From: Rheum nobile
Lineage: Eukaryota; Streptophyta; Magnoliopsida; Caryophyllales; Polygonaceae
DNA length: 64,000 nucleotides
Assembly: GCA_027886185.1 (NCBI GenBank)
Contig: WOAB01000056.1
Span: 11,470,001-11,534,000 of the forward strand
Direction of reading: 5' to 3'
The number at the start of each line of letters is the position of its first letter. Position 1 is the first letter of the stretch. The notes beneath the pieces were generated by a model. The model made no database searches, was not told where the DNA came from, and worked only from the letters and a program-made list of their open reading frames with translations. The position numbers and the translations under genes were made by a program. Positions 1 to 12,452 of this stretch are shown piece by piece.

Positions 1-506
1 TTGGTTGATATGATATGATATAATTATGATATTATATATATATATGTATATATATTGTGTGAGTGTTGTCATTTGAGATGAGTTGATTGGATATATATAC
101 ATGTGTTTTAAACTGTTTTGGCTTGAGGAGTTTTGCCAGTCTTTGGCGAGACTGACCAACTTCGGTTTACGTGCCGCGGTTGGCTGGGGTATCGGGTCCC
201 CCAGTCAATCAGGCTTTGCAGGTTTGCAGTAACAAGCGGGTTTTGGATCACAGATGTGTCTTCACAGTGAAAGATTTAGTTTTGCATCAGAGTTGACAAT
301 GTTGTTTTCGCTTCCGTTGTTTTGGATATAAATTGATGCATTTAAAACTGGATGACAGGTTTAAGTATTGTTTAAATCTTGAGCAGGGATTTTTATCTTG
401 ATGATTTTTATGTATTGAAAGAGTTTTGGACTGTTTTTCTTTTAAAACCTGCCTTATAGTCCTTCGGGGCTATGGCACTATAGCACCTCTGGCCCGGGGT
501 GTTACA
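1..506 (+). mobile_element. LTR 1 of the array, 3' end only
   Basis: This matches the last ~505 bp of the four complete LTRs and ends in TGTTACA. It is followed by GAAAG and a primer-binding-like TGGTATCAAAGC. The 5' part lies outside the window. Confidence 0.88.
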
Positions 507-2419
507 GAAAGTGGTATCAAAGCATTTACGTTCTAAAAATGTTTTCAAAAGTTTGATGTGGAAGAGACCACTCACTAAAACTGTGAAGCAATCGTGTGAT
601 CAGAAGACCCTTGTTGCTACGTATAGGTAAGTTTGTATTTGATACATTTTATATGTGATGTATTGTGTTGTTGAATAATTTTAATGGTGCGTTCCCTGGT
701 AAGTGGGACGTACTAGAGATTTAAAAGGTATGAGTATGGTAGAGGATGAAGCCGTTGGGCTTATCGTCAAGAGGATGAGTCTGGTAACTGATGATTTGGT
801 ATGAAGATGTTGTGTGTTGTTGTTATTGTCAAGGATGAGAAAGACAGATTGAGCACTTTCAGTGATGGTTGTATGTAGAGATGAAACTTTGATGGTGAAG
901 TATAGCTTAAATCCTTGAGTATATTGATGAGTGCTGATCAGGGAGACTGTTACAGTTGATTTTGATCAGACTGTTGATGTTGGAAGCAGTAAGAAATAGA
1001 GAACTTGGTCTGTATCTGAAAAAGCGGGATTTTTCGACTATGGGTTTGGCTGAGCTGAGGAACAGAATGTGCCTGTGACTATAGGAAGATGACAGTTACC
1101 GTAATAGCAGATAAGGGTTTAGTGCATGTGTTGAGAGTCATGATCCTAGAGGCTCTGGCAGAATTGTGTGCGATGACGGCTGTAAAATTGTTAAGAAAAG
1201 GTTGTGTTGGTTATCTGTGTATATGCTGAGATTGAAGGAGCAGATAAAGGAACTCATGCAGTTAGGCTTTATTAGCCCTAGTGCTTCTCCTTAGAGTGCG
1301 CCTGTATTATTGGTTAAAAAGGAAAGATGGTTCCTTTTGACCTTGCTTGGATTATACGGAGTTAAATACTTGTTGGATCAATCACAAGGAGATGCTATGT
1401 GTTCAAAGTTTGACTTGAGATCAGGGTATCCTCAGCTTAGGATTTGAGATGAGGATATTTACAGAACTACCTTCAGAACTAAGTATGATTGCTATGAATT
1501 TATTGTGTTGCCTTTTGGGTTGACTAATGCTTCCGCGGATTTCAAGGGTTTAAGGAATTGATGTTTTAGAAGGTACTCGGATCGTTTGTAGTGAGTTTCA
1601 TTGATGGTATTTTAGTATACTCTCGGAGTAAGAGGGAGTACGAGGACAACCTTAGAATGTTAAGGAAATTGGGAGTTTTCTCAGACTGGCAGATTATTGC
1701 AGGCGATTGTGGAAGAAATTTCTAAGGTTGTGTATGACTAAGAATTTTGAATGGAACAGGAGATGTCAGGAGAGAGTTTCGAAGAACCCAGGAAATGTTT
1801 GATTAGTGCACCAGTGTTAGTTTTACTGCAGGAAACAGAAGGGTTTGTTATCTACAGTGATGTGTCTAAGCAAGGTTTGGGTTGCATTTTGATGCAGAAT
1901 GGGAAAGTCATTGCATATGCTTTTCGTCAGCTCAAACTATATGAGAGAGAGTTGAACCTGAGACAAGATGGTTGCTAGAATTGATTGAGGATTATGACAG
2001 ATATCGTTTCTCATCCAGAAAGGGGTATTGTGCTAGCAGATGCTTTGAATAGAAAGTTGACTCTCGAGCATGTGGTTGCTTGTCTGACAATTCAACTGAT
2101 ATTGCAACAAGAGTTGGTGAAAGGTGAAAGTGAAATTGGTTCGAGAAAGAACGGACACAGCAGAATGTGATTGAATGTTGAGTAAGATATCAGTGAGATT
2201 GCTCAGGAAAGAGTGTTTGGATTTTTGTTCCGGAAGATGGAGTATTGAGATTTCAGAATCTACTATGTGTGTTAGCTGATAAAGAGATCAGAGAGTTGAT
2301 TCTCAAGGAAAGTCATTCTTCGGCAAGTCTTGAACATTCTGAAGTCAGTTATGCGAGGCAGTTATCCGAACTTGTTTGATCTTAGTTTCGAGGACGAAAC
2401 TCTTATAAGGAGGGGAGAA
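507..2419 (+). pseudogene. Decayed pol interior, unit 1 (RT and RNase H relics)
   Basis: The interior runs from a primer-binding-like site (512-523) to a purine-rich tract before 2420. Reverse-transcriptase relics lie at about 1090-1640. They include LKEQ-KELMQLGFISPSASP, RSGYPQLRI, LPFGLTNAS and FIDGILVYS, and the second catalytic Asp of the RT motif is Gly here. RNase H relics (1751-1978) include FVIYSDVSKQGLGC and MQNGKVIAYAFRQLK. A fragment at 1985-2170 has LADALNRK, resembling the VADALSRK junction of Ty3/gypsy pol. TAG replaces Trp at about 1293 and several frameshifts occur. No gag, integrase or chromodomain could be recognised. It cannot encode a working polyprotein. Confidence 0.85.
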
Positions 2420-3939
2420 TGAAATACCCCAAAGGTTATAAAAATGGCAAAATGGTAAATAAAGGATTTAAGGCCTTATAAAAATCTGAATTTGGAATTG
2501 GGATATTTAGGATGAAATATCTGCTTAGGGTATACTTATCATCAAAATTTGGAATGGGAATTTGCGGGATATTTGGGAAACTGGCCAGCAAAGCACCGAA
2601 GCTCCCTTTCCATTTCTTCCTCTCTTTCGCTGAACCATACTCCCTCTCGGTGAAGCTCCCTGTTCTCCCGTGCCCAGCTCAGTGGTTCGTATCCTCCGGC
2701 GAGCTCGACCAACGGCGGCCACCTCTTCCCTTCCCCGAAGGCGAGCTGCGACCTGTTGAGAGCTTCGTTGCAGCTGTGTTATTTCCTGTTGCTGCGTTCG
2801 ATTGCTGTTGTTGAGCTGATGTTCCTTCGCTGTTGTTGGTGGCTGATGTTCCGGCGACGAGAAGCCCCATCCCGGCGGCGAGAGCAAGGTGACGACGAGC
2901 TGTTGTGCGAGCCACTGAGAGCTCTGATGTTGTTCGCTGAGATGCTTTTGTGGTTGATGCTGCAGATCCACCGCTGTAGCTGCTATTTCCGGCGACGAGG
3001 GAACAAGTCCGGTAGCGGTAGCTTGGTGGTCCATAAGGTATTTGTGGGGGTTTTGCTCCGATCAGAATAAATTGGGGCAATTGATTGCTGGACTTTTGTG
3101 TATGCAGAATGGGCGAAATTACAGGGGTTTGGACAAAAAATATAATTGCTTGATTGATTTGTTAATCTGTGTAGTCCTCAATCTGATTTTGGGTTGATTA
3201 TTATGGGTGTTTGCTGAATTGGAATTTGGAAGTATGAATTTAGGGTTTGAATTTGGGGGATTGTTCGTAGTGGATTTGTATGGGTTAATTAATGCCAGGA
3301 AATTTTTCGGATTGTTGTCGCAGGTTCATTCGGGTTGATTGGAGGTCTCTGAGGTCGTGGTTGTCGAGCTTGAGGCAAGATAAATCTTGCTAACCCTTTC
3401 TTATTTTCGTATAATTATTTCGTATTCTAATTATTTTCAGAAGTTGATTTTACCCTTATCTAGTATGTTTATCTGGATTAATAGTGGTAGAAATATATGG
3501 TTGAATGAGTGTATATTGGGTTGTTACTTGATAGGGTTAAATGTGTGGATATTGGTTTAGTTGTTTGACATTGGTTGTTTGCTTGGATGTTGGTTTCATG
3601 TTGGATGTTGATTGTGTGCATAATTATTGGTCGTGCGTCGGATATCAGTTAAGTGGTTTGTTATTGGTCTTGTGCTGGGTATTGATTGTTGCTTGGTTGT
3701 TGGCAGATATTGGTATGTGCTTGGTTACTGTTTTGTGTGGAATATTGGTTGTTTGCTTGATTGTTGGCAGATATTGGTTATGTGCTGGATTATTGGTTTT
3801 TTGTTGATATGGTTTAATGTGTTGGTTGGTTGCCTTGTGTTGTGTTTGCTTGGGTGTTGGTGTGGTAATTGTGGATGGTTGGTGATGTTGGCAGATGGAG
3901 GTGGTGGGTGGTTGGTGGATGGGTGTTGGTTGGTTGGTT

Positions 3940-4190
3940 GGTAATGGAGCTGGGGTGAGGGTGTGATCTCATCCGACCACGCGAGGGTGACCTCCATTTG
4001 TTCAGACTATGGGTGTTGGTTGGTTGGTTATGGAACCGGGGTGAGGGTGTGACCTCATCCGACCACGCGAGTGTAACCTCCGTCGGTTCAAGCTAGGGGT
4101 GTTGGTTGGTTGGTTATGGAGCCGGGGTGAGGGTGTAACCTCATTCGACCGCGACAGGGTGTGACCTCCGTTGGTTAAGGCTAGGTTGGA
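3940..4190 (+). repeat. ~87-bp minisatellite inside the LTR, three units
   Basis: Three imperfect copies contain GGTGTTGGTTGGTTGGTTATGG, GGTGAGGGTGTGACCTCATC, CGACCACGCGAG and ACCTCCGT. Equivalent blocks are at about 8930-9170 (LTR 3), 13970-14200 (LTR 4) and 19020-19250 (LTR 5). Unit number is about the same in each, so it predates array growth. Confidence 0.8.
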
Positions 4191-5376
4191 TGGTTGAAAG
4201 TCCCATCCGGTGGTGGGTTGGATTGGAGGTAGGATCGAAGGTTACATGGCGTGTGTTGGATAGTGTGTGTTGTATGGTATTTGCTGAATGTTGTGTTAGC
4301 AGTTGTGTGTGATTGGATGTTGTTATGTGTGTGTTGACAGTTGTGTGTGTTGGATAGTGTGTGTTGGCGGTTGTGTGTTGATTATGTATTGAATGTTGGT
4401 TGCGTACCTGGTTAAAGTGGTTTTGTGATGATAATTGTTGTGCATTTGATGTAGTGGTTGTGTTGGTAAATATTGACTGTGCGTTTAGTTATTGGTTTTA
4501 TGTTAGATATTGATTGTTGGCTAGTTTGACTTGTTGTCAAATGTTAGTTATTGTAGTTAGTTGTGATATGAATCTCTGTTGGTATGATTGTTGGTGGTAA
4601 CTAATTGCTGGAAGATGGTTATGTTGATTGAGTGTGGAGGTTGGTTCCCCATCTTGTGGGTGTGGGCCAACAAGGGTTGGATTTGAGATGTATGAGTTGC
4701 AGTCTATGTTAACGAACAGGCGGAACCAGAAGGGTGGCTGGCCTGGATCGTTATTTTGTTATGTTTATAAGTGATGATTGTCTTGCTTGTGCTTATGTGT
4801 TTGTTGACTTGAAGGTTAGTTGGATGTGTTAGTGCAGTAGTGAGTTCAGTAAGTGGTTAGTCGTGGTTATACGTGTTAATAGTAATGTATGTTTCATAGG
4901 GTTGATGATTGAGGTATTAGAAATAGAGAGAAGTTGGATTGGATTGTTTGATTCGTTTATACTTGTGATGAGGTTGAGGTTGGATTGAATAAGGATGAGA
5001 AATGAATGGTGATGTGATAGTGTGTATATGTTTGACGTGTGATTGATATTGATTGGTTGATATGATATGATATAATTATGATATTATATATATATGTATA
5101 TATATTGTGTGAGTGTTGTCATTTGAGATGAGTTGATTGGATATATATACATGTGTTTTAAACTGTTTTGGCTTGATGAGTTTTGCCAGTCTTTGGCGAG
5201 ACTGACCAACTTCGGTTTACGTGCCGCGGTTGGCTGGGGTATCGGGTCCCCCAGTCAATCAGGCTTTGCAGGTTTGCAGCAACAAGCGGGTTTTGGATCA
5301 CAGATGTGTCTTCACAGTGAAAGATTTAGTTTTGCATCAGAGTTGACAATGTTGTTTTCGCTTTCGTTGTTTTGGA

Positions 5377-5384
5377 TATAAATT
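5377..5384 (+). promoter_or_regulatory. Candidate LTR TATA box
   Basis: TATAAATT lies about 175 bp before the LTR 3' end, a plausible core promoter position just ahead of R/U5. It is conserved in the other LTRs (for example near 327, 15396 and 20474). No transcription evidence is available; the call rests on position and motif. Confidence 0.4.
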
Positions 5385-5556
5385 GATGCATTTAAAACTG
5401 GATGACAGGTTTAAGTATTGTTTAAATCTTGAGCAGGGATTTTTATCTTGATGATTTTTATGTATTGAAAGAGTTTTGGATTGTTTTTCTTTTAAAACCT
5501 GCCTTATAGTCCTTCGGGGCTATGGCACTATAGCACCTCTGGCCCGGGGTGTTACA

Positions 5557-7471
5557 GAAAGTGTTATCAAAGCATTTACGTTCTAAAAATGTTTTCAAAA
5601 GTTTGATGTGGAAGAGACCACTCACTAAAACTGTGAAGCAATCGTGTGATCAGAAAACCCTTGTTGCTACGTATAGGTAAGTTTGTATTTGATACATTTT
5701 ATATGTGATGTATTGTGTTGTTGAATAATTTTAATGGTGCGTTCCCTGGTAAGTGGGACGTACTAGAGATTTAAAAGGTATGAGTATGGTAGAGGATGAA
5801 GTCGTTGGGCTTATCGTCAAGAGGATGAGTCTGGTAACTGATGATTTGGTATGAAGATGTTGTGTGTTGCTGTTATTGTCAAGGATGAGAAAGACAGATT
5901 GAGCAGTTTCAGTGATGGTTGTATGTAGAGATGAAACTTTGATGGTGAAGTATAGCTGTAAATCCTTGAGTATACTGATGAGTGCTGATCAGGGAGACTG
6001 TTACAGTTGATTTTGATCAGACTGTTGATGTTGGAAGCAGTAAGAAATAGAGAACTCGGTCTGTATCTGAAAAAGTGGGATTTTTCGACTATGGGTTTGG
6101 CTGAGCTGAGGAACAGAATGTGCCTGTGACTATAGGAAGATGACAGTTACCGTAATAGCAGATAAGGGTTTAGTGCATGTGTTGAGAGTCATGATCCTAG
6201 AGGCTCTGGCAGAATTGTTGTGCGATGACGGCTGTAAAATTGTTAAGAAAAGGTTGTGTTGGTTATCTGTGTATATGCTGAGATTGAAGGAGCAGATAAA
6301 GGAACTTATGCAGTTAGGCTTTATTAGCCCTAGTGCTTCTCCTTAGAGTGCGCCTGTATTATTGGTTAAAAAGGAAAGATGGTTCCTTTTGACCTTGCTT
6401 GGATTATACGGAGTTAAATACTTGTTGGATCAATCACAAGGAGATGCTATGTATTCAAAGTTTGACTTGAGATCAGGGTATCCTCAGCTTAGGATTTGAG
6501 ATGAGGATATTTACAGAACTACCTTCAGAACTAAGTATGATTGCTATGAATTTATTGTGTTGCCTTTTGGGTTGACTAATGCTTCCGCGGATTTCAAGGG
6601 TTTAAGGAATTGATGTTTTAGAAGGTACTCGGATCGTTTGTAGTGAGTTTCATTGATGGTATTTTAGTATACTCTCGGAGTAAGAGGGAGTACGAGGACA
6701 ACCTTAGAATGTTAAGGAAATTGGGAGTTTTCTCAGACTGGCAGATTATTGCAGGCGATTGTGGAAGAAATTTCTAAGGTTGTGTATGACTAAGAATTTT
6801 GAATGGAACAGGAGATGTCAGGAGAGAGTTTCAAAGAACCCAGGAAGTGTTTGATTAGTGCACCAGTGTTAGTTTTACTGCAGGAAACAGAAGGGTTTGT
6901 TATCTACAGTGATGTGTCTAAGCAAGGTTTGGGTTGCGTTTTGATGCAGAATGGGAAAGTCATTGCATATGCTTTTCGTCAGCTCAAACTATATGAGAGA
7001 GAGTTGAACCTGAGACAAGATGGTTGCTAGAATTGATTGAGGATTATGACAGATATCGTTTCTCATCCAGAAAGGGGTATTGTGCTAGCATATGCTTTGA
7101 ATAGAAAGTTGACTCTCGAGCATGTGGTTGCTTGTCTGACAATTCAACTGATATTGCAACAAGAGTTGGTGAAAGGTGAAAGTGAAATTGGTTCGAGAAA
7201 GAACGGACACAGCAGAATGTGATTGAATGTTGAGTAAGATATCAGTGAGATTGCTCAGGAAAGAGTGTTCGGATTTTTGTTCCGAAAGATGGAGTATTGA
7301 GATTTCAGAATCTACTATGTGTGTTAGCTGATAAAGAGATCAGAGAGTTGATTCTCAAGGAAAGTCATTCTTCGGCAAGTCCTGAACATTCTGAAGTCAG
7401 TTATGCGAGGCAGTTATCCGAACTTGTTTGATCTTAGTTTCGAGGACGAAACTCTTATAAGGAGGGGAGAA
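5557..7471 (+). pseudogene. Decayed pol interior, unit 2
   Basis: Same layout as unit 1. The PBS-like site is mutated (TGTTATCAAAGC, 5562-5573). RT relics run from about 6140 to 6700, again with FIDG instead of FIDD and a TAG at the Trp codon near 6344. RNase H relics (6803-7030) keep YSDVSKQGLGC and MQNGKVIAY. The 7037-7222 fragment reads LAYALNRK. It shares private variants with unit 1 and not with units 3-4. Confidence 0.85.
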
Positions 7472-10400
7472 TGAAATATCCCAAAGGTTATAAAAATGGC
7501 AAAATGGTAAATAAAGGATTTAAGGCCTTATAAAAATCTGAATTTGGAATTGGGATATTTAGGATGAAATATCTGCTTAGGGTATACTTATCATCAAAAT
7601 TTGGAATGGGAATTTGAGGGATATTTGGGAAACTGGCCAGCAAAGCACCGAAGCTCCCTTTCCATTTCTTCCTCTCTTTCGCTGAACCATACTCCCTCTC
7701 GGTGAAGCTCCCTGTTCTCCCGTGCCCAGCTCAGTGGTTCGTATCCTCCGGCGAGCTCGACCAACGGCGGCCACCTCTTCCCTTCCCCGGAGGCGAGTTG
7801 CGACCTGCTGAGAGCTCCGTTGCTGCTGTGTTATTTCCTGTTGCTGCGTTCGATTGCTGTTGCTGAGCTGATGTTCCTTCGCTGTTGTTGGTGGCTGATG
7901 TTCCAGCGACGAGAAGCCCCATCCCGGCGGCGAGAGCAAGGTGACGACAAGCTGTTGTGCGAGCCACTGAGAGCTCTGATGCTGTTCGCTGAGATGCTTT
8001 TGTGGTTGATGCTGCAGATCCACCGCTGTAGCTGCTGTTTCCGGCGACGAGGGAACAAGTCCGGTAGCGGTAGCTTGGTGGTCCATAAGGTATCTGTGGG
8101 GGTTTTGCTCCGATCAGAATAAATTGGGGCAATTGATTGCTGGACTTTTGTTAATCTGTGCAGTCCTCAATCTGATTTTGGGTTGATTATTATGGGTGTT
8201 TGCTGAATTGGAATTTGGAAGTATGAATTTAGGGTTTGAATTTGAGGGATTGTTCGTAGTGGATTTGTATGGGTTAATTAATGCCAGGAAATTTTTCGGA
8301 TTGTTGTCGCAGGTTCATTCGGGTTGATTGGAGGTCTCTGAGGTCGTGGTTGTCGAGCTTGAGGCAAGATAAATCTTGCTAACCCTTTCTTATTTTCGTA
8401 TAATTATTTCGTATTCTAATTATTTTCAGAAGTTGATTTTACCCTTATCTAGTATGTTTATCTGGATTAATAGTGGTAGAAATATATGGTTGAATGAGTA
8501 TATATTGGGTTGTTACTTGATAGGGTTAAATGTGTGGATATTGGTTTAGTTGTTTGACATTGGTTGTTTGCTTGGATGTTGGTTTCATGTTGGATGTTGA
8601 TTGTGTGCATAATTATTGGTCGTGCATCGGATATCAGTTAAGTGGTTTGTTATTGGTCTTGTGCTGGGTATTGATTGTTGCTTGGTTGTTGGCAGATATT
8701 GGTATGTGCTTGGTTACTGTTTTGTGTGGAATATTGGTTGTTTGGTTGATTGTTGGCAGATATTGGTTATGTGCTGGATTATTGGTTTTGTGTTGATATG
8801 GTTGAATGTGTTGGTTGGTTGCCTTGTGTTGTGTTTGCTTGGGTGTTGGTGTGGTAATTGTGGATGGTTGGTGATGTTGGCAGATGGAGGTGGTGGGTGG
8901 TTGGTGGATGGGTGTTGGTTGGTTGGTTGGTTATGGAGCCGGGGTGAGGGTGTGACATCATCCGACCACGCGAGGGTGACCTCCGTTTGTTCAGACTATG
9001 GGTGTTGGTTGGTTGGTTATGGAGCCGGGGTGAGGGTGTGACCTCATCCGACCACGCGAGTGTAACCTCCGTCGGTTCAGGCTAGGGGTGTTGGTTGGTT
9101 GGTTATGGAGCCGGGGTGAGGGTGTAACCTCATCCGACCGTGAGAGGGTGTGACCTCCGTTGGTTAAGGCTAGGTTGGATGGTTGAAAGTCCCATCCGGT
9201 GGTGGGTTGGATTGGAGGTAGGATCGAAGGTTAGATGGCGTGTGTTGGATAGTGTGTGTTGTATGGTATTTGCTGAATGTTGTGTTAGCAGTTGTGTGTG
9301 ATTGGATGTTGTTATGTGTGTGTTGGATAGTGTGTGTTGGCGGTTGTGTGTTGATTATGTATTGAATGTTGGTTGCGTACCTGATTAAAGTGGTTTTGTG
9401 ATGATAATTGTTGTGCGTTTGATGTAGTGGTTGTGTTGGTAAATATTGACTGTGTGTTTAGTTATTGGTTTTATGTTAGATATTGATTGTTGGCTAGTTT
9501 GACTTGGTGTCAAATGTTAGTTATTGTAGTTAGTTGTGATATGAATCTCTGTTGGTATGATTGTTGGTGGTAACTAGTTGCAGGAAGATGGTTATGTTGA
9601 TTGAGTGTGGAGGTTGGTTCCCCATCTTGTGGGTGTGGGCCAACAAGGGTTGGATTTGAGATGTATGAGTTGCAGTCTATGTTAACGAACAGGCGGCACC
9701 AGAAGGGTGGCTGGCCTGGATCGTTATTTTGTTATGTTTATAAGTGATGATTGTCTTGCTTGTGCTTATGTGTTTGTTGACTTGAAGGTTAGTTGGATGT
9801 GTTAGTGCAGTAGTGAGTTCAGTAAGTGGTTAGTCGTGGTTATACGTGTTAGTAGTAATGTATGTTTCATAGGGTTGATGATTGAGGTATTAGAAATAGA
9901 GAGAAGTTGGATTGGATTGTTTGATTCGTTTATACTTGTGATGAGGTTGAGGTTGGATTGAATAAGGATGAGAAATGAATGGTGATGTGATAGTGTGTAT
10001 ATGTTTGACGTGTGATTGATATTGATTGGTTGATATGATATGATATAATTATGATATTATATATATATATATGTATATATATTGTGTGAGTGTTGTCATT
10101 TGAGATGAGTTGATTGGATATATATACATGCATGTGTTTTAAACTGTTTTGGCTTGAGGAGTTTTGCCAGTCTTTCGCGAGATTGACCAACTTCGGTTTA
10201 CGTGCCGCGGTTGGCTGGGGTATCGGGTCCCCCAGTCAATCAGGCTTTGCAGGTTTGCAGCAACAAGCGGGTTCTGGATCACAGATGTGTCTTCACAGTG
10301 AAAGATTTAGTTTTGCATCAGAGTTGACAATGTTGTTTTCGCTTCCGTTGTTTTGCATATAAATTGATGCATTTAAAACTGGATGACAGGTTTAAGTATT

Positions 10401-10537
10401 GTTTAAATCTTGAGCGGGGATTTTTATCTTGGTGATTTTTATGTATTGAAAGAGTTTTGGATTGTTTTTCTTTTAAAGCCCGCCTTATAGTCCTTCAGGG
10501 CTTTGGCACTGTAGCACCTCTGGCCCGGGGTGTTACA
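7472..10537 (+). mobile_element. LTR 3 of the array (3066 bp)
   Basis: It starts TGAAATATCCC after the purine tract and ends TGTTACA before a good PBS-like TGGTATCAGAGC at 10543. It lacks about 60 bp found in LTRs 2, 4 and 5 (loss point near 8149), which accounts for most of the shorter repeat period here. Confidence 0.88.
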
Positions 10538-12452
10538 GAAAGTGGTATCAGAGCATTTACGTTCTAAAAATGTTTTCAAAAGTTTGATGTGGAAGAGACC
10601 ACTTGCTAAAACTGTGAAGCAATCGTGTGATCAGAAGACCCTTGTTGCTACGTATAGGTAAGTTTGTATTTGATACATTTTATATGTGATGTATTGTGTT
10701 GTTGAATAATTTTAATGGTGCGTTCCCTGGTAAGTGGGACGTACTAGAGATTTAAAAGGTATGAGTATGGTAGAGGATGAAGCCGTTGGGCTTATCGTTA
10801 AGAGGATGAGTCTGGTAACTGATGATTTGGTATGAAGATGTTGTGTGTTGCTGTTATTGTCAAGGATGAGAAAGGCAGATTGAGCACTTTCAGTGATGGT
10901 TGTATATAGAGATGAAACTTTGATGGTGACGTATAGTTGTAAATCCTTGAGTATACTGATGAGTGCTGATCAGGGAGACTATTACAGTTGATTTTGAACA
11001 GACTGTTGATGTTGGAAGCTGTAAGAAACAGAGAACTCGGTCTGTATCTGAAAAAGTGGGATTTTCCGACTATGGGTTTGGCTGAGCTGAGGAACAAAAT
11101 GTGCCTGTGACTATAGGAAGATGACAGTTACCGTAACAGCAGATAAGGGTTTAGTGCATGTGTTGAGAGTCATGATCCTAGAGGCTCTGGCAGAATTATT
11201 GTGCGATGACGGCTGTAAAATTGTTAAGAAAAGGTTATGTTGGTTATCTGTGTATATGCTGAGATTGAAGGAGCAGATAAAGGAACTTATGCAGTTAGGC
11301 TTTATTAGCCCTAGTGCTTCTCCTTGGAGTGCGCCTGTATTATTGGTTAAAAAGGAAAGATGGTTCATTTTGACCTTGCTTGGATTATACGGAGTTAAAT
11401 ACTTGTTGGATCAATCACAAGGAGATGCAATGTGTTCAAAGATTGACTTGAGATCAGGGTATCCTCAGCTTAGGATTTGAGATGAGGATATTTACAGAAC
11501 TACCTTCAGAACTAAGTATGATTGCTATGAATTGATTGTGTTGCCTTTTGGGTTGACTAATGCTTCCTCGGATTTCAAGGGTTTAAGGAATTGATGTTTT
11601 AGAAGGTACTCGGATCGTTTGTAGTGAGTTTCATTGATGATATTTTAGTATACTCTCGGAGTAAGAGGGAGTACGAGGACAACCTTAGAATGTTAAGGAA
11701 ATTGGGAGTTTTCTCAGACTGGCAGATTATTGCAGGCGATTGTGGAAGAAATTTCTAAGGTTGTGTATGACTAAGAATTTTGAATGGAATAGGAGATGTC
11801 AGGAGAGAGTTTTGAAGAACCCAGGAAGTGTTTGATTAGTGCACCAGTGTTAGTTTTACTGCAAGAAACATAAGGGTTTGTTATCTATAGTGATGTGTCT
11901 AAGCAAGGTTTGGGTTGCGTTTTGATGCAGAATGGGAAAATCATTGCATATGCTTTTCGTCAGCTCAAACTATATGAGAGAGAGTTGAACCAGAGACAAG
12001 ATGGTTGCTAGAATTGATTGAGGATTATGACAGATATCGTTTCTCATCCAGAAAGGGGTATTGTGCTAGCTGATGCTTTGAATAGAAAGTTGACTCTCGA
12101 GCATGTGGTTGCTTGTCTGACAATTCAGCTGATATTGCAACAAGAGTTGGTGAAAGGTGAAAGTGAAATTGTTTCGGGGAAGAACGGACACAGCAGAATG
12201 TGATGGAATGTTGAGTAAGATATCAGTGCGATTGCTCAGGAAAGAGTGTTCGGATTTTTGTTCCGGAAGATGGAGTATTGAGATTTCAGAATCTACTATG
12301 TGTGTTAGCTGATAAAGAGATCAGAGAGTTGATTCTCAAGGAAAGTCATTCTTCGGCAAGTCCTGAACATTCTGAAGTCAGTTATGCGAGAGAGTTATCC
12401 GAACTTGTTTGATCTTAGTTTTGAGGACGAAACTCTTATAAGGAGGGGAGAA
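10538..12452 (+). pseudogene. Decayed pol interior, unit 3
   Basis: RT relic 11121-11480 is open for 119 codons because the Trp codon is TGG here, not the TAG of units 1-2. It ends ...KIDLRSGYPQLRI followed by TGA. Beyond that, LPFGLTNAS and FIDDILVYS are readable with the Asp-Asp pair kept. RNase H has its own in-frame TAA near 11871 (a Glu codon in the others). Fragment 12018-12203 reads LADALNRK. No gag or integrase is seen. Confidence 0.85.

Larger units (their letters stand above)
2420..5556 (+). mobile_element. LTR 2 of the array (3137 bp)
   Basis: It starts TGAAATACCCC directly after the purine tract AGGAGGGGAGA and ends GTTACA before GAAAG plus the PBS-like site, so the ends are TG...CA. 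The 5' third is GC-richer, the middle is a G/T-rich TGTTGGT-type tract, and an ~87-bp minisatellite lies at 3940-4190. A TATAAATT sits about 175 bp before the 3' end. Open frames inside, such as 2525-3034 on the minus strand, are low complexity and not considered genes. Confidence 0.88.

Noticed and set aside
2525..3080. Overlapping long minus-strand open frames inside the LTR, repeated at 7577-8132, 12558-13003 and 17595-18150
   Set aside because: They are Gln/Ser/Arg-rich, overlap in several frames at once, change length between LTR copies and match no family. They reflect GC-rich composition of the LTR.
3940..4190. Regular repeats that could suggest a CRISPR-like array
   Set aside because: The repeats are contiguous minisatellite units without unique spacers, inside a plant LTR.
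8616..9041. Trp/Leu/Val/Gly-rich plus-strand frames in the LTR, 88-141 codons
   Set aside because: They come from TTGGTTG/TGTTGG composition and are not conserved as proteins; they look like membrane proteins only because of T and G richness.
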